Origin: Sclerodactyla briareus | Lineage: Eukaryota > Echinodermata > Holothuroidea > Dendrochirotida > Sclerodactylidae | NCBI GenBank assembly: GCA_026419785.1 | Contig: JAODTK010003331.1 | Coordinates: 62,001-126,000, forward strand | Length of the DNA stretch: 64,000 nt | Direction of reading: 5' to 3' | Shown here: positions 1-11,764 of the stretch, one piece after another | How the letters are laid out: each line of letters opens with the position of its first letter | Numbering within the stretch: position 1 is the first letter of the stretch | Translations under genes and position numbers: made by a program | The notes under the pieces: generated by a model | What the model saw: only the letters and a program-made list of their open reading frames with translations | Database searches by the model: none | Told to the model about the DNA's origin: nothing

Positions 1-2330
1 AAGGCAAATTTTGCAACAGCTAATTGCGCCTCATAGGTAACACTGGGGTCGTCTGAATTTCGGTCTGGGTTAAAGGACATAGAGTATCATGAGTCAAGTC
101 CATATTTACATATGCCTTAATTGATTAGCATCAATGACTATTATCACCTTCCATCAACACAAAAAGCTAGGTGTAGCTAGGCTGACATTGTTATTCAACT
201 CGTGATGATAAAATTCTCATTATAATAGAGTCATCAGAACACTATGTAACCAGTTCCACTAGGAAGAATATATCTCTAAATTTCTTGAAATGGATTTGTA
301 AAGGCTCCAAGCATCAAAGAATTGGGGCATTGGGCATCCTATCTAATCCCTATATTGTTATCACAATCCGATCGTCTATTGAGGATCAGGGGAAAAAATT
401 CTAAACACCACGTGGGCTTCTCGACATGGTTCATGATGAGTTGTCCGATAGGGGTGCTAAACCGGGATCAAAGTGCCATGAACAATGGTCATGTTATTGA
501 CTACTTGACTTTTCGGTATTTCTTTATTATGGATCTCCAATCCCAGTGCGTCATATAAGGAACAACCAGCTTAAAATCTCTGCTTGTGATGTTTCAGAAG
601 GGGCGAGGAAACCTCGGTAATAACAAGGTCAAGGTACCTATGAAGATATTTGCAAAAACACAACAAAAAACAGCAAAAGAACTACAAGGTACATGCCAGA
701 ACCTCAGATGTTGGGGTGTTCGTTTCCAATATGTCCTTCTCCCCTTGCTAGTTTAAGGGAATACATCACATGACCAGTGGACTTCAAATTATTTGTGCTG
801 AATGTTGACCGATCACCACCGTGTTTGAGAGCTCTGGACTCACTATCTTGCCAAAAACACTTTGAGCTAATTGTCTGCATGCTAAAGCAAACAAATATCA
901 ATAGGTCTAGAGATTTGTGAGACGGAATCACACACGTTCTCCACTAGCAATTTTGTCAGGGTGGGCCACCCGGACAAAATTTGCAAAACATTTACCACGT
1001 CGGACAGAAAGTTGCCACCCAGACTAAAAGCTTGACCACCCGGACAAAAGGAAGCAAGAAACAAATAAAACTACTTAACTCGAGATATCTGGGGATATTT
1101 GTCCACATGAATTCAGCACCAAAATAGTACAGTAGGCCTTCTGCATCTATCCGATCTCACAAAAGCAAACATTTTTCAATGGGAGGAGAACATCCCATCC
1201 CTGTTACAGTCCCCCCAGCGGTGTACTTTAACCCCGGCTAAATCCAGGCAAACCACCCGGACAAAAAAAATTGGGGAGGCGCGCGAACACTGTCACACTT
1301 TTGCAAGGTCCAGCGAGGGTGCAGGCCTGAATAAATTAACTATCATCAGGATTGGGAACCTCGATGAGCATGAAAATTATTCAGATGCTCCAGAGCCCCC
1401 AACATCTCACCCCGTGTATGCACTGCGTTCTTATATCTACACACCAGAAGTCGTAAGGGATGTTATATGACACAAATAAAAGTAGGTATGATCAGGACAC
1501 GACAAAGTGACAGTTGTCCCCCCTTTAAGAATAATTGATGATATCTCGTTCTTATATAGCAGCTTTCCACGTCGAAGACATGCTACAAAGCCTTTACAGA
1601 TATTAACTCTGATCATTTTAGTACTTGTCACACCCGGACTATATAGCACGCACTCTTCTTGGTTTTTGTTTTTGTGTTCTCTCCGACGCACCATTCCATA
1701 TGTCAGTGTAATCGTGTCCCCGGGGAACTCCCCAATAGGGCTGCCACATACGACACTCGTACTCTTCACAAGTCACATCACAAGGTACCACTTGACGTGG
1801 GTGGTGTGGAACATCCGGGAGACATGCTGTAGAGCGAGCAATCAGGATTAGGTGATTAACCACGGGCACACTGTCACAGGACCGCACAATGGCGTATTGG
1901 GGCTGTCTGTTCAGTAGGAAAACTTAGGAAATTTAGTCCATGACATTTTTGCTCTATCCGCTAGAAGTGCTTAATTTCACAAAATGGCTTCCCAGAGGAG
2001 CCTAGAGCGTGTTGAGGACAACTCAGCACACCCCCCACCCTTTTCTTGAACCCTGGCTGGCTGCTAATGGACCTACCAGTAGATTGTATGCTTGGTGCTT
2101 TGCAATTGTAGGCTATAACGCGACAGGTTGGTTGTTTTCTAAGTACAAAACAATCACTGCTAACTGTCTTTCTTTGACTATCGCCACATCTCTTCACGGA
2201 CCTCTGCTCTTGACTCTGAAAAAGGAAAAGAAGTACGAATGGGAAGTGATTAGGGATACATTTTTCATGGAATGGATAACCATACTGAATGTCATGATCT
2301 GGGCAGTTGATAGATCAAAGTAAATGTAGG
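1..2330. other. No recognisable gene; short degenerate repeats
   Basis: I see no exon that I can support. A 14-bp motif, CCACCCGGACAAAA, occurs exactly at 966-979, 1036-1049 and 1253-1266. Degenerate copies lie near 994 and 1014, so 960-1050 is a small irregular tandem repeat. A minus-strand open frame of 110 codons at 1437-1769 contains several cysteines but matches no domain I know and has no convincing splice sites. A minus-strand frame at about 704-880 follows a pyrimidine-rich tract ending in AG, but it is also unrecognised. Confidence 0.4.
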
Positions 2331-2344
2331 AGATGGGAGATAAG

Positions 2345-2592
2345 GTTTGAAGGGTTTGTTGATAAATCAAGTTTATTACGTCTTTGAGATGACAGTCAGT
2401 CCATGCTGCTGTAATGCCACACACACACAAATGGCAACTACCCTCATATGTCCCTGACTCCAATTTTTTTGTGAGCGCCCATGAAAGGCGAACAGGTACC
2501 ATTTTCGAAGTCTCTGGGGTGACACGATCAGGATTTCAACCCTGATCTCCCAGATGGACAGGCTGATGTTCTACCAACTGTGCCAACCACTA
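2345..2592 (-). mobile_element. tRNA-derived SINE
   Basis: Read on the minus strand, the element starts with a tRNA-like head. An A-box-like segment (TGGCACAGTTGGTAGAACA) lies at about 2567-2585. A B-box-like segment (GGGTTGAAATCC) lies at 2531-2542, about 30 bp downstream, which is tRNA-like spacing. The head is followed by a non-tRNA body of about 170 bp and a 3' end near 2345 rich in AATAAACTT. Such internal boxes normally drive RNA polymerase III transcription, with retroposition by a partner LINE. The anticodon arm is not well preserved, so this is a SINE rather than a functional tRNA. The 3' boundary is approximate. Confidence 0.7.
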
Positions 2593-3067
2593 TAATAATC
2601 TCAGACAAACAGTGGTAATGATGTTGAATGTCCATAATATTAGCCGATTCTCCTCAATCTGTATCATGGTGTTGAATATTCATTCATATATCATTATGAT
2701 CGAATAGCCAATTCTCCATTGGGATCATTGTTATGTTCAGTCAATCAGATTTCTTCCCAAATTAGAGGTACACTTGTACCAGCTGGAGGATCAGGCATTC
2801 CTTTTTTAGGTCGTGTAGCGCAATCGAGGAGGGACTCAGTATGTTCGTCTACTTTATACATAGAATACAAGTGGGATCCATCTACGTATACGTTTCTGTA
2901 CTTCTGATTTAATCACTGAGGCATATCACATCACACACATCCTTATCTACTGTACTTCGCCTGCTCACTTGCTGCTGGCTCAAGGTGAACCCTGTCACAC
3001 TCAAGGTAGGGCGGGTTCAAATACAACACTCCCCCCCCAACCTCCTTTGTCAGCTGAGGCACCATGA

Positions 3068-3104
3068 CGCGGGGGGGGGTGGGGGGGGGGGTGGGGGGGG
3101 GTTG
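3068..3104 (+). repeat. Poly(G) tract interrupted by single T
   Basis: Three runs of nine or more G separated by single T residues. This is one of the densest of the many G or C homopolymers in the window and could form G-quadruplex structures. Confidence 0.8.
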
Positions 3105-3681
3105 GGCCCGTGCCATACACAATGGTAGCATTCACCTTTCAGGTTGGTTGTGACTGTGGGGACCAATCTAAACCCCTACTTCCCCCGTACTTGATGATGA
3201 CACAATATACCACACTGTATCATCAGATAGTTTGTTATGCACCGTACGTGCATCTCTTATAACTTATTAAGAAATCCCCATGGACCTATTGTATACCTCT
3301 ATCCTGTCTTCATAAAACTATTAACATGCTACTAATCTCAGGACAAATTTGATCTCAACTTCAAACTTTCCATTCCGTTTTAAACGAAATTGGGGCTTGA
3401 ATGAAAGAACAGATGAATCCGTACACGTTGTGCCTTCTCCACATAATAATGCAACTCTTCCAGTGGTCAATTCTATTCCGTAGAGATATTTGACCTTCAT
3501 TCTCAACCACTGCATGAACTTTACCCCCAATCATGCAGTATCATTTGGATAATACAATTGACTATTTATCAGCCCCTGAATCAATATGCCTACTAGCAAT
3601 TTGTTGTGGGTAATGTTAATGGTTTTGAGAACATTTATAGTGTGACGGATTGTTTAAACAAGGCTGCCTTCCATGAACAGC

Positions 3682-4225
3682 TAAGGCTGCATGGTTCTTT
3701 GGAGATACCGCACAGGTTATCAATTTGATTCCAGAGTCAAACCATTTTTTTCTGCTATTTCACATCCCACGTACTGTCGTCAAATAAATCCCTGGTAGGC
3801 CCATACGGTGCAAGAAAGGCATGAGACAATCTAAAATTATCCATAAAGCCACCGAATCATTATGTATAATTGTTTTATGTATCACCGTTTTTATTCATGT
3901 TTGTAAGGTTTGCGGATAGAGCTGGCGGATGTATTCGACGGGGGCTGGGATCGTGAATACATGCCTCGCACCGATAACTGATAATATTTTCAAGTCCTTT
4001 CAGTGCTCTGTGCTGTCCGTTGCAGTGCGTGCCTGCGCATACATTTCCTTTCTCAAGACCCGGTGTCTGCGTTTATTAATGGATGACTCCTTTGATGATC
4101 AGTAACACGTTTTTTTTTTGCGGTGTGATTCGGTTATCTGTAGATTACGTAACCGAGTCTAACCGAGACGCGTTTTCACGAAACTGTTTTCACGGTTGAA
4201 GCCACTCATAAACCATGCAGCCTTA
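3682..4225. mobile_element. MITE-like element with perfect 15-bp terminal inverted repeats
   Basis: The 15-mer TAAGGCTGCATGGTT at 3682-3696 is repeated in exact inverted orientation at 4211-4225, delimiting 544 bp. The interior has no open frame of note, which fits a non-autonomous DNA transposon. The flanks share an imperfect AACAGC / GACAGC. This may be a target-site duplication but is too short and inexact to assign a superfamily. The inverted ends are seen directly; mobility is inferred. Confidence 0.55.
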
Positions 4226-5739
4226 GTGACAGCCCAGTCTATCATCAGTTACCCCAACAAGAGTCTGCATGGCCCATGAGCAACAATCCTTAGTTGGCTT
4301 GCTTGCCCACATGCAGGCAGAAGGGTATTCCGCCAAATGCACAAATCTTCCCCGGCCGATGCATAGAGAAGAACGAAGAACATACCTCTTTCTGTGCCCC
4401 ATGATTTCATTCTAACTCAGCAGAGAGCACCATGTCTGAGTGTGTAGCCTGGAGAAGGAGAAAAAAAAGTGGTTTTTCTTCCCAATAAATCTGAAGCATC
4501 TAAATGCGCTTACTTTTCACAGTGGTACGGCTGAAATGGGGGTCTGGGGGTTATAAAACGGAATCCAATGGAAATGGTAGTACTACAAGCCATTATATAT
4601 ATTTCAATTATTCCTGCCATAGTAGTTTCCGGTGCTGTCCAAATAAATTGAATTCTCAAGTTTATTAGACATGTTATGATCATGCCTTGTTACGTATGAA
4701 CACCCACACCCTGTTTGAGAATCAGAAAGGAAAAACCTCAACCTAATATTACAATTGTACAGATACTGTTAATACCTTTTTTATTTCCTCTATTTTTTTT
4801 TTATTACATAATACAGAATTTCTTCCTCAATAATTTGCATTCAAATTGCACTTAGAATGATAGCAACAAGTGCTTTGGAGATGGGTCTGTTCATCTCATT
4901 CGAACAACTACTCAATCACTCCTCAAAAAAGAGTCCACTTCAACCATTTTCCAGTTGAAGTGGACCTTATCCGAAACAAAACAAAGACTAACGAGAACAT
5001 CGCAATCGCGCTACTGTCTCGCCTGGATGCGCGATCAGTGGTTTCATTCATCCTCACTATGCAAGTCAAACTATGACATCATCTTCCATAGTGTGCTGCT
5101 TTCAAGATTCTGTTATGAGCATTTAACAGAAACATCTAACTAATCAGTGACCATTTCAAATTGACTGTTATTGACCTGTCTAACCGAAGGAGATTTTTTG
5201 GTCCCGTATGAAAAATGTGACTAAAATTCCTAAATTATTATGCAAATTCGACACGATACTAACTTCCCAATGACTAAAATTTCAGGATCATGGTGGCTCA
5301 CCTTGAATACGTTTTCATGGGAATCCCCACACTTGAACATTTGCATGATGAAGCATTATACACACTGAATTACCCTAGTGACTTGAGTCACTGTTCAAAC
5401 TTGGGGGGACTAGAAACTAAACCATACCAATCAAACTTCATAGAAATCCACAAACTTTGAAATTCGAAATAAACCATGCAAAGTATCACACTGACTGACC
5501 TCCATTCTATATTAAAAATGTTGCAAGCCATACCCACAGATTTCAAGACTTCAGATTCCACATCTTTATGCAAGTCCATGTACATTGAATGACCTCCAGT
5601 TGACCCAATCTTTGTTGAAAGTTTTGTACTGTCTGAGGTAGACCCATAGTCACCAATTTTTGAAAAAACAAAATGAAATTTCGCATTTTATGTGAATTAG
5701 ACAACTAATTAGCATATTTTATGCTGAAATCCTGTTTTG
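4226..5739. other. No gene seen; one strong hairpin
   Basis: AT-rich sequence with no supported exon. It contains one perfect 12-bp stem, GTCCACTTCAAC at 4933-4944 pairing with 4954-4965 across a 9-nt loop. Confidence 0.5.
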
Positions 5740-6790
5740 GGCCCTCTCTTTGTTTTCTCTTTCTGGTCCTTGTTATTCTAGGTTCTCTGGTAACTCCTCT
5801 TCTGTACCCTCTTTCTCACTACTCGTCTAAAACCCTAGCTGTTTTTGAAGACCCTTCTTTTTTTTATCTTGTCCTTTTTTCTTTTGTCCTTTGGTACTAG
5901 CCCCCCCCCCGAAAGGAACCCCGAAAAAAAAAAAAAAGAGACCCCCCCTCTTTCGGTTACCCTCTTCTCACTACCCTGTCTAAACCCTACCTGTTTTGAG
6001 CCCTTTCTTTGTTTTCTCTTTCTTGTCCTTTTTTCTTTGTTCCTTTGTACTACCTCTTTCTGTTACCCTCTTTCTCCTACTCTGTCTAAACCCTCCTGTT
6101 TTGAGCCTTTCTTTGCTTTCTCTTCTTGTCCTTTTTTCTTTTGTTCCTTTGGTAACTATCCCCTCTTTCTGTTACCTCTTTTCTCACTACTCTGTCTAAC
6201 CCTCCTGTTTTTGACCCTTTGTTGTTTTCTTTCTTGTCCTTTTTGTTTTTCTTGGGTTTCCTTGGTACCTACCTCTTTCGGTTCCCTCTTTCTCACTACT
6301 CTGTCTAAACCCTAACCTGTTTGAGCCCTTTCTTTGTTTTCTTTCGTGGTCCTTTTTCTGTGTCATTTGGGAACTACCTCTTCTGTGACCCTCTTTTCAC
6401 TACTTGTCTAAACCCTACCTGTTTTGAGCCCTTCTTTTCTTCTCTTTTTGTCCTTTCTGTTGTTTCCTTTGGTAACTACTCTTTCTGTTTACCCTTTTCT
6501 CACTACTCTGTCTAAAACCGAACTGTTTTGAGCCCTTTGTTTGTTTTCTTTTCTGTCCTTTTTTTTCTTGGGTTTCTTGGTACCTACCTCTTCGTTACCC
6601 TCTTATCACTACTTCTGTTAACCTTACCGTTGAGCCCTTCTCCTGTTTCCTCTTTCTTGTCCTTTGTGTTTTTATTGGGTACTTGGTACCTACATCTTCA
6701 TGTTACCCTCTTTCTCACGACCCTGTCTAAACCCTACCTGTTTTAGGCCCTTTATTTGTTTTCCTTTCTTGTCCTCTTGTTTTGTCTTTT
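5740..6790 (+). repeat. Pyrimidine-rich minisatellite, about 107-bp unit, about 9-10 copies
   Basis: The landmark TAAACCCTACCTGTTTTGAG, or a close variant, recurs at roughly 5980, 6087, 6197, 6306, 6409, 6513, 6618 and 6728. This gives units of 103-110 bp. The plus strand is almost entirely C and T, with a purine-only complement. Open frames of up to 156 codons run through it, but the unit is not a multiple of three and the peptides are simply F/L/S/P-rich, so I do not call genes. Such mirror-type polypyrimidine tracts can adopt triplex DNA. Confidence 0.9.
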
Positions 6791-6899
6791 GGTTCTTTGT
6801 ATCTGTTCTGTTTGTTGCAGTGCCGTGTCTCCTCCCATCCTCCGCCTGGAACTTACGAGCCAGTTCATCGTCATCTATGATCTGTTCAATCAAATTTAA

Positions 6900-8970
6900 A
6901 TGAAAAATTATTACCTAGTGTTACCTGACAAGGGTAGAAATCAGCATTTATTGATATATAATTAGAAAGTTATGACGTACGTCGGATTCATGGTGAGATG
7001 TAACTGTTGTCCTATTATGATGAAGTGCCCTGTAATCCCTCAGCCAAAATAGCAGTGTGGGACAAATAGGCATTCGCATCTTGAAATTCATGGATTAATT
7101 GAAAATGTCTCCCCTATTATGTATTGGACTTTATCATACATAAAGTGTCACATCTTGAATATTCAGTGATAGCCCAGGAAACTCTAAATCATTTGTATTT
7201 GCTTTATTTAACGAAACGCATAGCGAAACAACAAGGACTATTGATGGTGCTGCAGCTCACATATCAATTCCTATTATTCAAGTTTTATATAAAGGTTACT
7301 GACATTATTCAAAGATATACATTAGGTTTTTTGACATTTCAGCAACTTACAACGTCAGCCTGAGTTATGCGAAATCAGGCAATTTTAAGGACTACCGAGA
7401 TTGACCCCTGGATAAACTTTGACCTCTAATTCCTGAGCACCCATATTCACTGCCCAAACTTCATGGTAATCCTGTCAATTCTGTATGAGTGCTTGACATC
7501 CAAACAGAAATGGGCCTATACTGGCGCTAGATGAAATGTGCCTCAATTCATGAAGAGCCCCAAGTGTGTGTATCAAAAGAAAATGATAATACTGTGACCA
7601 AAATATCATAATCCATCTGTTCAATTCAATTCTGTAAGAGTAGAATTTGCTTGACCGTTCCAACAAATAGCGAAATTCATCACTAGATGACCTTTGATCC
7701 CAACTTTTTACCACCTCAGATGACCCTTCACTGGATCATCAGTGTGCCCAAGTATCAACATATCCTTACCAGGAGGATGTAGATTGAGTAACAAATGAAC
7801 TAGACATCCCCTGGCAGGTATACCGCCAATGTGTATATCCCCACTTTGTCATCAGGAGCCAAACGTAAAAACCAGTCCTATACACAGAATGATACAATAC
7901 CAAGTCAGGAATAGAATCAGAAGGAGACCAAGCCTAACAATTTGAATGAGGGCTGTCAATTAAGGTTTAGTTTGCTAAACATTTGGATAGTAGTTTGTTA
8001 ACAGTTTAAACAACCAAAAAGTCAGCATGGCGTCGGTAAACTTCCATACTCAGATTATAGACTGACAACAGTGTACTTGTTACACCTCTCTGTCATATAT
8101 AAAATATAAACCTAGGAATTGACATTTGTTAATTTCAAGGAATGGGAAAATACGGCCATCAGCATGATCTTTGCATTAGCACAAATTCTCCTCAAATCCT
8201 GAATTCTCCTTGAAAATGCGGACAGTGAGGGAGCATACACCGAGAAAGGAGCTGGAGAGAGGTAGCAGGACAAGAAAGGCCGAGCCGAAAAAAGAATTGA
8301 GACAGGAAACAAGTACCGGGATGCCACATGGAGAGCCGCCCTTTTAAACCAGACGGGCCCAACACAACAAATAAAATAAAATGATGAAAACACACCAGAC
8401 AATGTCAAAAACAAAAAGGAGATTGGCTCAGGAATAAATGACAAAAACAAAGTACAGTACATGGTATTGAAGCAATAGCAATCAATGTTAGACAGAAAGA
8501 AAAACTGTTCAAAGGACACTGCAGACTTTGATACAACAGAGGTTTTATTGTGGAGAATGGGAACTGATCTATGTAGTCCAAACACCATTTCAATACGCTG
8601 TTCCGCGGTGGAGTTATTCGCCTTAAAAATTTGAGCAATTGAGCAGAGAAAATGCTATGCAGCTTGCCTGTTTCTCAAGGTACATGTCTCTCGACACCCA
8701 CAAGCAAAGATGTATTGTACAGTGTCCTAAATTTGTAAGGAACAGTTCTAGCAGAGGTTTCAATTCACATATGTCATTCATTATCCTATTATAACTGACA
8801 CCTTGGAAGAAGTGTGTTTGTCTGAAACTTAAAATTTATATTGCTTGTATCACCCATTCATCACCAACCAAGGAAGCTGGGGGTACTACACTGGCGACTG
8901 TTGTCCAATAACATCTGAGAAATAACAGGAAATGACCCAAGTAATTACAAGCCAAGAGGACAAACAAGGA
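6900..8970. other. No recognisable gene
   Basis: I see no supported exon or RNA gene. A 158-codon minus-strand open frame at 8112-8588 has hydrophobic, low-information content and no recognised domain. A 27-bp sequence at 8534-8560 recurs with two mismatches at 62618-62644. A sequence near 7820-7850 resembles one near 26120-26150. These suggest dispersed repeats. Confidence 0.4.
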
Positions 8971-9027
8971 TTTTGTCGGTGTCACTCGTTGACATCAATT
9001 TCAGCACTGCAATGATACAGAGTTATA

Positions 9028-9415
9028 AGACTGTTGTGAGTACTCAGTACGTTGTGAGTATCAGTACTGTTGTGAGTATCAGTACGTTGGGAGTACTCGG
9101 TGCTGTGGGGGACTTGGGCTGTGGAGTACTCAGTACTGTTGTGAGTACTCAGTACTGTTGTGAGTATCAGTTACTGTTGTGAGTACGCAGTACTGTGTTA
9201 GTTACTCGGGCTGTTGTGAGTACCAGTACGTTGTGAGTACCAGTTCTGTTGTGAGTAAATTTTGTCTGTTTGTGAGTACTCAGTGCTGTGTGAGTACTCA
9301 GTACTGTTGTGAGTACTTGGTGCTGTCGTGAGTACTCAGTACTGTTGTGAGTATCGGGGGCTGCGGTGCTGTGTGAGTACTCCGTGTCTGTTTGTGAGTA
9401 CTCAGTCTGGCTGTA
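9028..9415 (+). repeat. Minisatellite with a 19-bp unit containing AGTACT palindromes
   Basis: About 18-20 copies of a unit close to GTTGTGAGTACTCAGTACT, with many single-base indels and variants such as GAGTATCAG and GAGTACTTGG. Each unit carries the palindromes GAGTACTC and AGTACT. The reverse-strand open frame through it is a translation of the repeat and is not a gene. Confidence 0.92.
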
Positions 9416-9419
9416 TGAG

Positions 9420-9954
9420 CCATCCCTAATGGACAGACATTCCATCATTTGTTGGGGGAGGGGTGTTCCTATGACAACGTATGGCACCTCCGGAACAATT
9501 AGAATTACTGTCTTGTTTGGCTGGCCCAAAGTATAGCACACTGTCACAGTCACTGATATCAACTCTTAAACAAAGCCAACACCTATTGGAGTTCCAGCAC
9601 TCCTCACATTCTCTCGGTATGCAATTCAATAATTAATGAGGAGGATTAACAGTAACAGAAAAGTTCTTCACATATTCAGGACTGATACAACACTTTCGGA
9701 AGTCAATAACAGTCAGTTTGTACAAAACTGTACTATAGATGGCATACTGATGTTCTAAAAATAACACTTCAGGAATTGTGTAGGACAAGTTTTCGGCCAT
9801 ATTAGGTTGACAATGACACACCATGAAATGTCCATTGCAAGGTAGACACAGTATATGTATGTACTAAACGGTACATTATACCTCAGTGCTATCAAATTTA
9901 CTCCAAGCATTTTTTTTTTTCCGTCCTTCAAAATTTCTAAGAGGCCTACTTTAC
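9420..9954. other. No gene seen
   Basis: Unique-looking sequence with a 10-11 nt T run near 9911. No exon, RNA or transposon ends were recognised. Confidence 0.4.
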
Positions 9955-10011
9955 CTCTTGTTTCAAATTCAACAGTTTTTCTGTTTTGTCTCTTCGACCG
10001 GTGGGCGCCAT
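9955..10011 (-). CDS. Candidate short coding exon with splice donor
   Basis: The minus strand holds an ATG in a fair start context (GACATGG). Nineteen open codons follow (MAPTGRRDKTEKLLNLKQE), directly followed by GTAAAG, a good splice donor. The peptide is basic and helix-prone. The frame is also open for one codon upstream, after a possible acceptor at CTTTGAG, so it could be either a first exon or an internal exon. It lies on the same strand as, and downstream of, the DEK_C-like exons at 11.6-18.9 kb, so it could belong to that gene. I cannot identify the product. Short ATG-plus-donor combinations arise by chance, so confidence is low. Confidence 0.28.
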
Positions 10012-11577
10012 GTCCTCAAAGCGAATGAAACTGGTGCAACATTGATAATAGGTTAAACCATCGAGTGACAACACCAAGTTAAACAGGATTTTCAGGACTC
10101 ACTGGCCAAGCTGGTGGACGAACCCGAAGAGACCTTCGACATTACCCCAACGCCCATAGAAATCATGTATCACTAACATGAAACACATCCAAACATGAAC
10201 CTAAATTTGGGCCTCCTCTAACCAAGCCTACACAAGTTACAATGTTCACAAAACCAGGATTCTCTCTTACCCACACCAACACACACCAGCACACATCACA
10301 TACACACACCTGCCTCTTAAGACCGAGAAACTGTGGTCTGGTGACAAGAATGAGCCCTGGGTTAAACAGACCAACAAAATTCAAGATATCTATTTCAATC
10401 TTGAGGGAAGAACGTTACTGTACGTTTTTTTTTTTTTTCCATTGTACAAAATGTGCCCGAGCTGTTATTGGAATCATCAAGTACTACCAAACCATTGCAT
10501 CACATACTACGCACAACCATTACTGCCATGATGATTCTCGTGACCAGTCGAGGAAGAGAACAATATTGTCAGGGAAGATAATATTATTTGAGCCTTGTCT
10601 TGGTTCCACACAGCAACCTACTGATGCAAAGACTTGTTCATGACTGTAGACACATGAACCTTCCGCTTTCAATACTCCACACAATCCATATGATGAGAAT
10701 ATGGTGGTATTCTAGGGACCACAAGTTTTTTTGTTGCACAGATGATGCCTTGGCTTCTATCACCCAATCAGCTTCCAGCATTTTTGAATCTCAAAGGTTG
10801 TCCACTATCGATGCAGACACAAATTGATTCGGGGGTGTGTGTACTAAGTTTAACATAGAGCTTCAGTCTTAGTCACTGGGGTGTAACCATACCCCAAACT
10901 TGGTATGTACGAAATACATACAGATAGGTGATACTCATTACCTCTGAGGCAATACAAGTCCTCACCTGAAGGAAGGCAGGTGATACACCAACCCAAATGC
11001 CATTCTAGCAGGAGGGGTTGGGTGGGGGGTGCGACCCCCTCACTATTACTTTTTATTCCCACACAAAAAAATTGCTCATTACTGCACCGGACAGCCCCAA
11101 TTTGTTAGGACCCCCCACCCAACTGTCAACATGTGGGGTGCCCCCTAATACATTCTAGCCTTTTCCATCAATTCTTTAAAATCATTTCAATGCAGGATTT
11201 AATGCAGGAATGTTTCGGTTTTCAATTAACTTGGAGGTTTTTTTTTTTTTTGGGAAACCCACAATATGCTTTTTGATAATTGCCCGCCGGCAGTGCGAGA
11301 GCGATTAGTAGCACAGCAACGCTTGCAACGTGGTGAACAATTTATAATAAATGAGAATTTTTATGAAACCAATATTACACCGTAATTTCCACTTTGTGTG
11401 TGGGATTACACTTCTCTGAGTAGTAACTGCTCCGCAGGGCTAAACTAGCTGCTCCTTCAGCAATCCATGGACCCCACACCACACTGAGCCTCTTATATTT
11501 ATTTAGAAACCCCACTCTGAATGATTGCTTCAGAAGTATCCGTTTCCCATCATGAAGAACTTTGCTGACAATGATAC
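10012..11577. other. No gene seen
   Basis: Intergenic or intronic sequence with T-rich and C-rich homopolymers (for example near 10427 and 11240). A short stretch at 10260-10310 is rich in CACA and ACACC. No recognisable exon. Confidence 0.4.
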
Positions 11578-11754
11578 CGTTTCAAAGGAGTAGCTCCATC
11601 AGCTGCTCCATTTTCATCCCTGTCCTCCTCCTTGACGATTCTCTCATCATCATTGATGTCCTCACTCCCAGTTTCCTCTTTGACCTCATCTCACCCTGCT
11701 CTTTCTGCTCCTCTGGCCCATTCTGACATTCAGGAACTATCTATCTCTTTCTTC
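11578..11754 (-). CDS. Putative exon following the DEK_C-like exon; acidic linker, frame disturbed
   Basis: On the minus strand a T-rich tract ends in CATCAG, a plausible acceptor. The next bases complete the arginine codon left open by the exon at 13132-13222 and then read KKEIDSS, exactly the kind of continuation (RKKEID) expected at the end of a DEK_C helix bundle. A TGA follows at once. The same frame reopens after a second TGA and encodes an acidic stretch including EETGSEDINDDERIVKEED. Either the protein ends early, or two single-base errors (decay or assembly) break the frame. The 3' limit near 11578, where GTATCA follows, is a weak donor and uncertain. The link to the other exons is inferred from strand, phase and peptide continuity. 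Confidence 0.5.
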
Positions 11755-11764
11755 CTGATGGTTG

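Noticed and set aside
1437-1769. 110-codon cysteine-containing minus-strand frame, superficially immunoglobulin-like
   Set aside because: The cysteine spacing and tryptophan of an Ig domain are missing, and a different frame on the same strand is equally open.
5845-6315. 156-codon open frame in the pyrimidine-rich array
   Set aside because: The unit of about 107 bp is not a multiple of three, and the peptide is a low-complexity F/L/S/P translation of the repeat. Other frames are equally open.
5980-6750. CCCTAA-like text resembling telomeric repeats
   Set aside because: It occurs once per 107-bp unit and is not a tandem hexamer.
8112-8588. 158-codon minus-strand frame
   Set aside because: Hydrophobic low-information composition, overlapping alternative frames and no domain or splice support.
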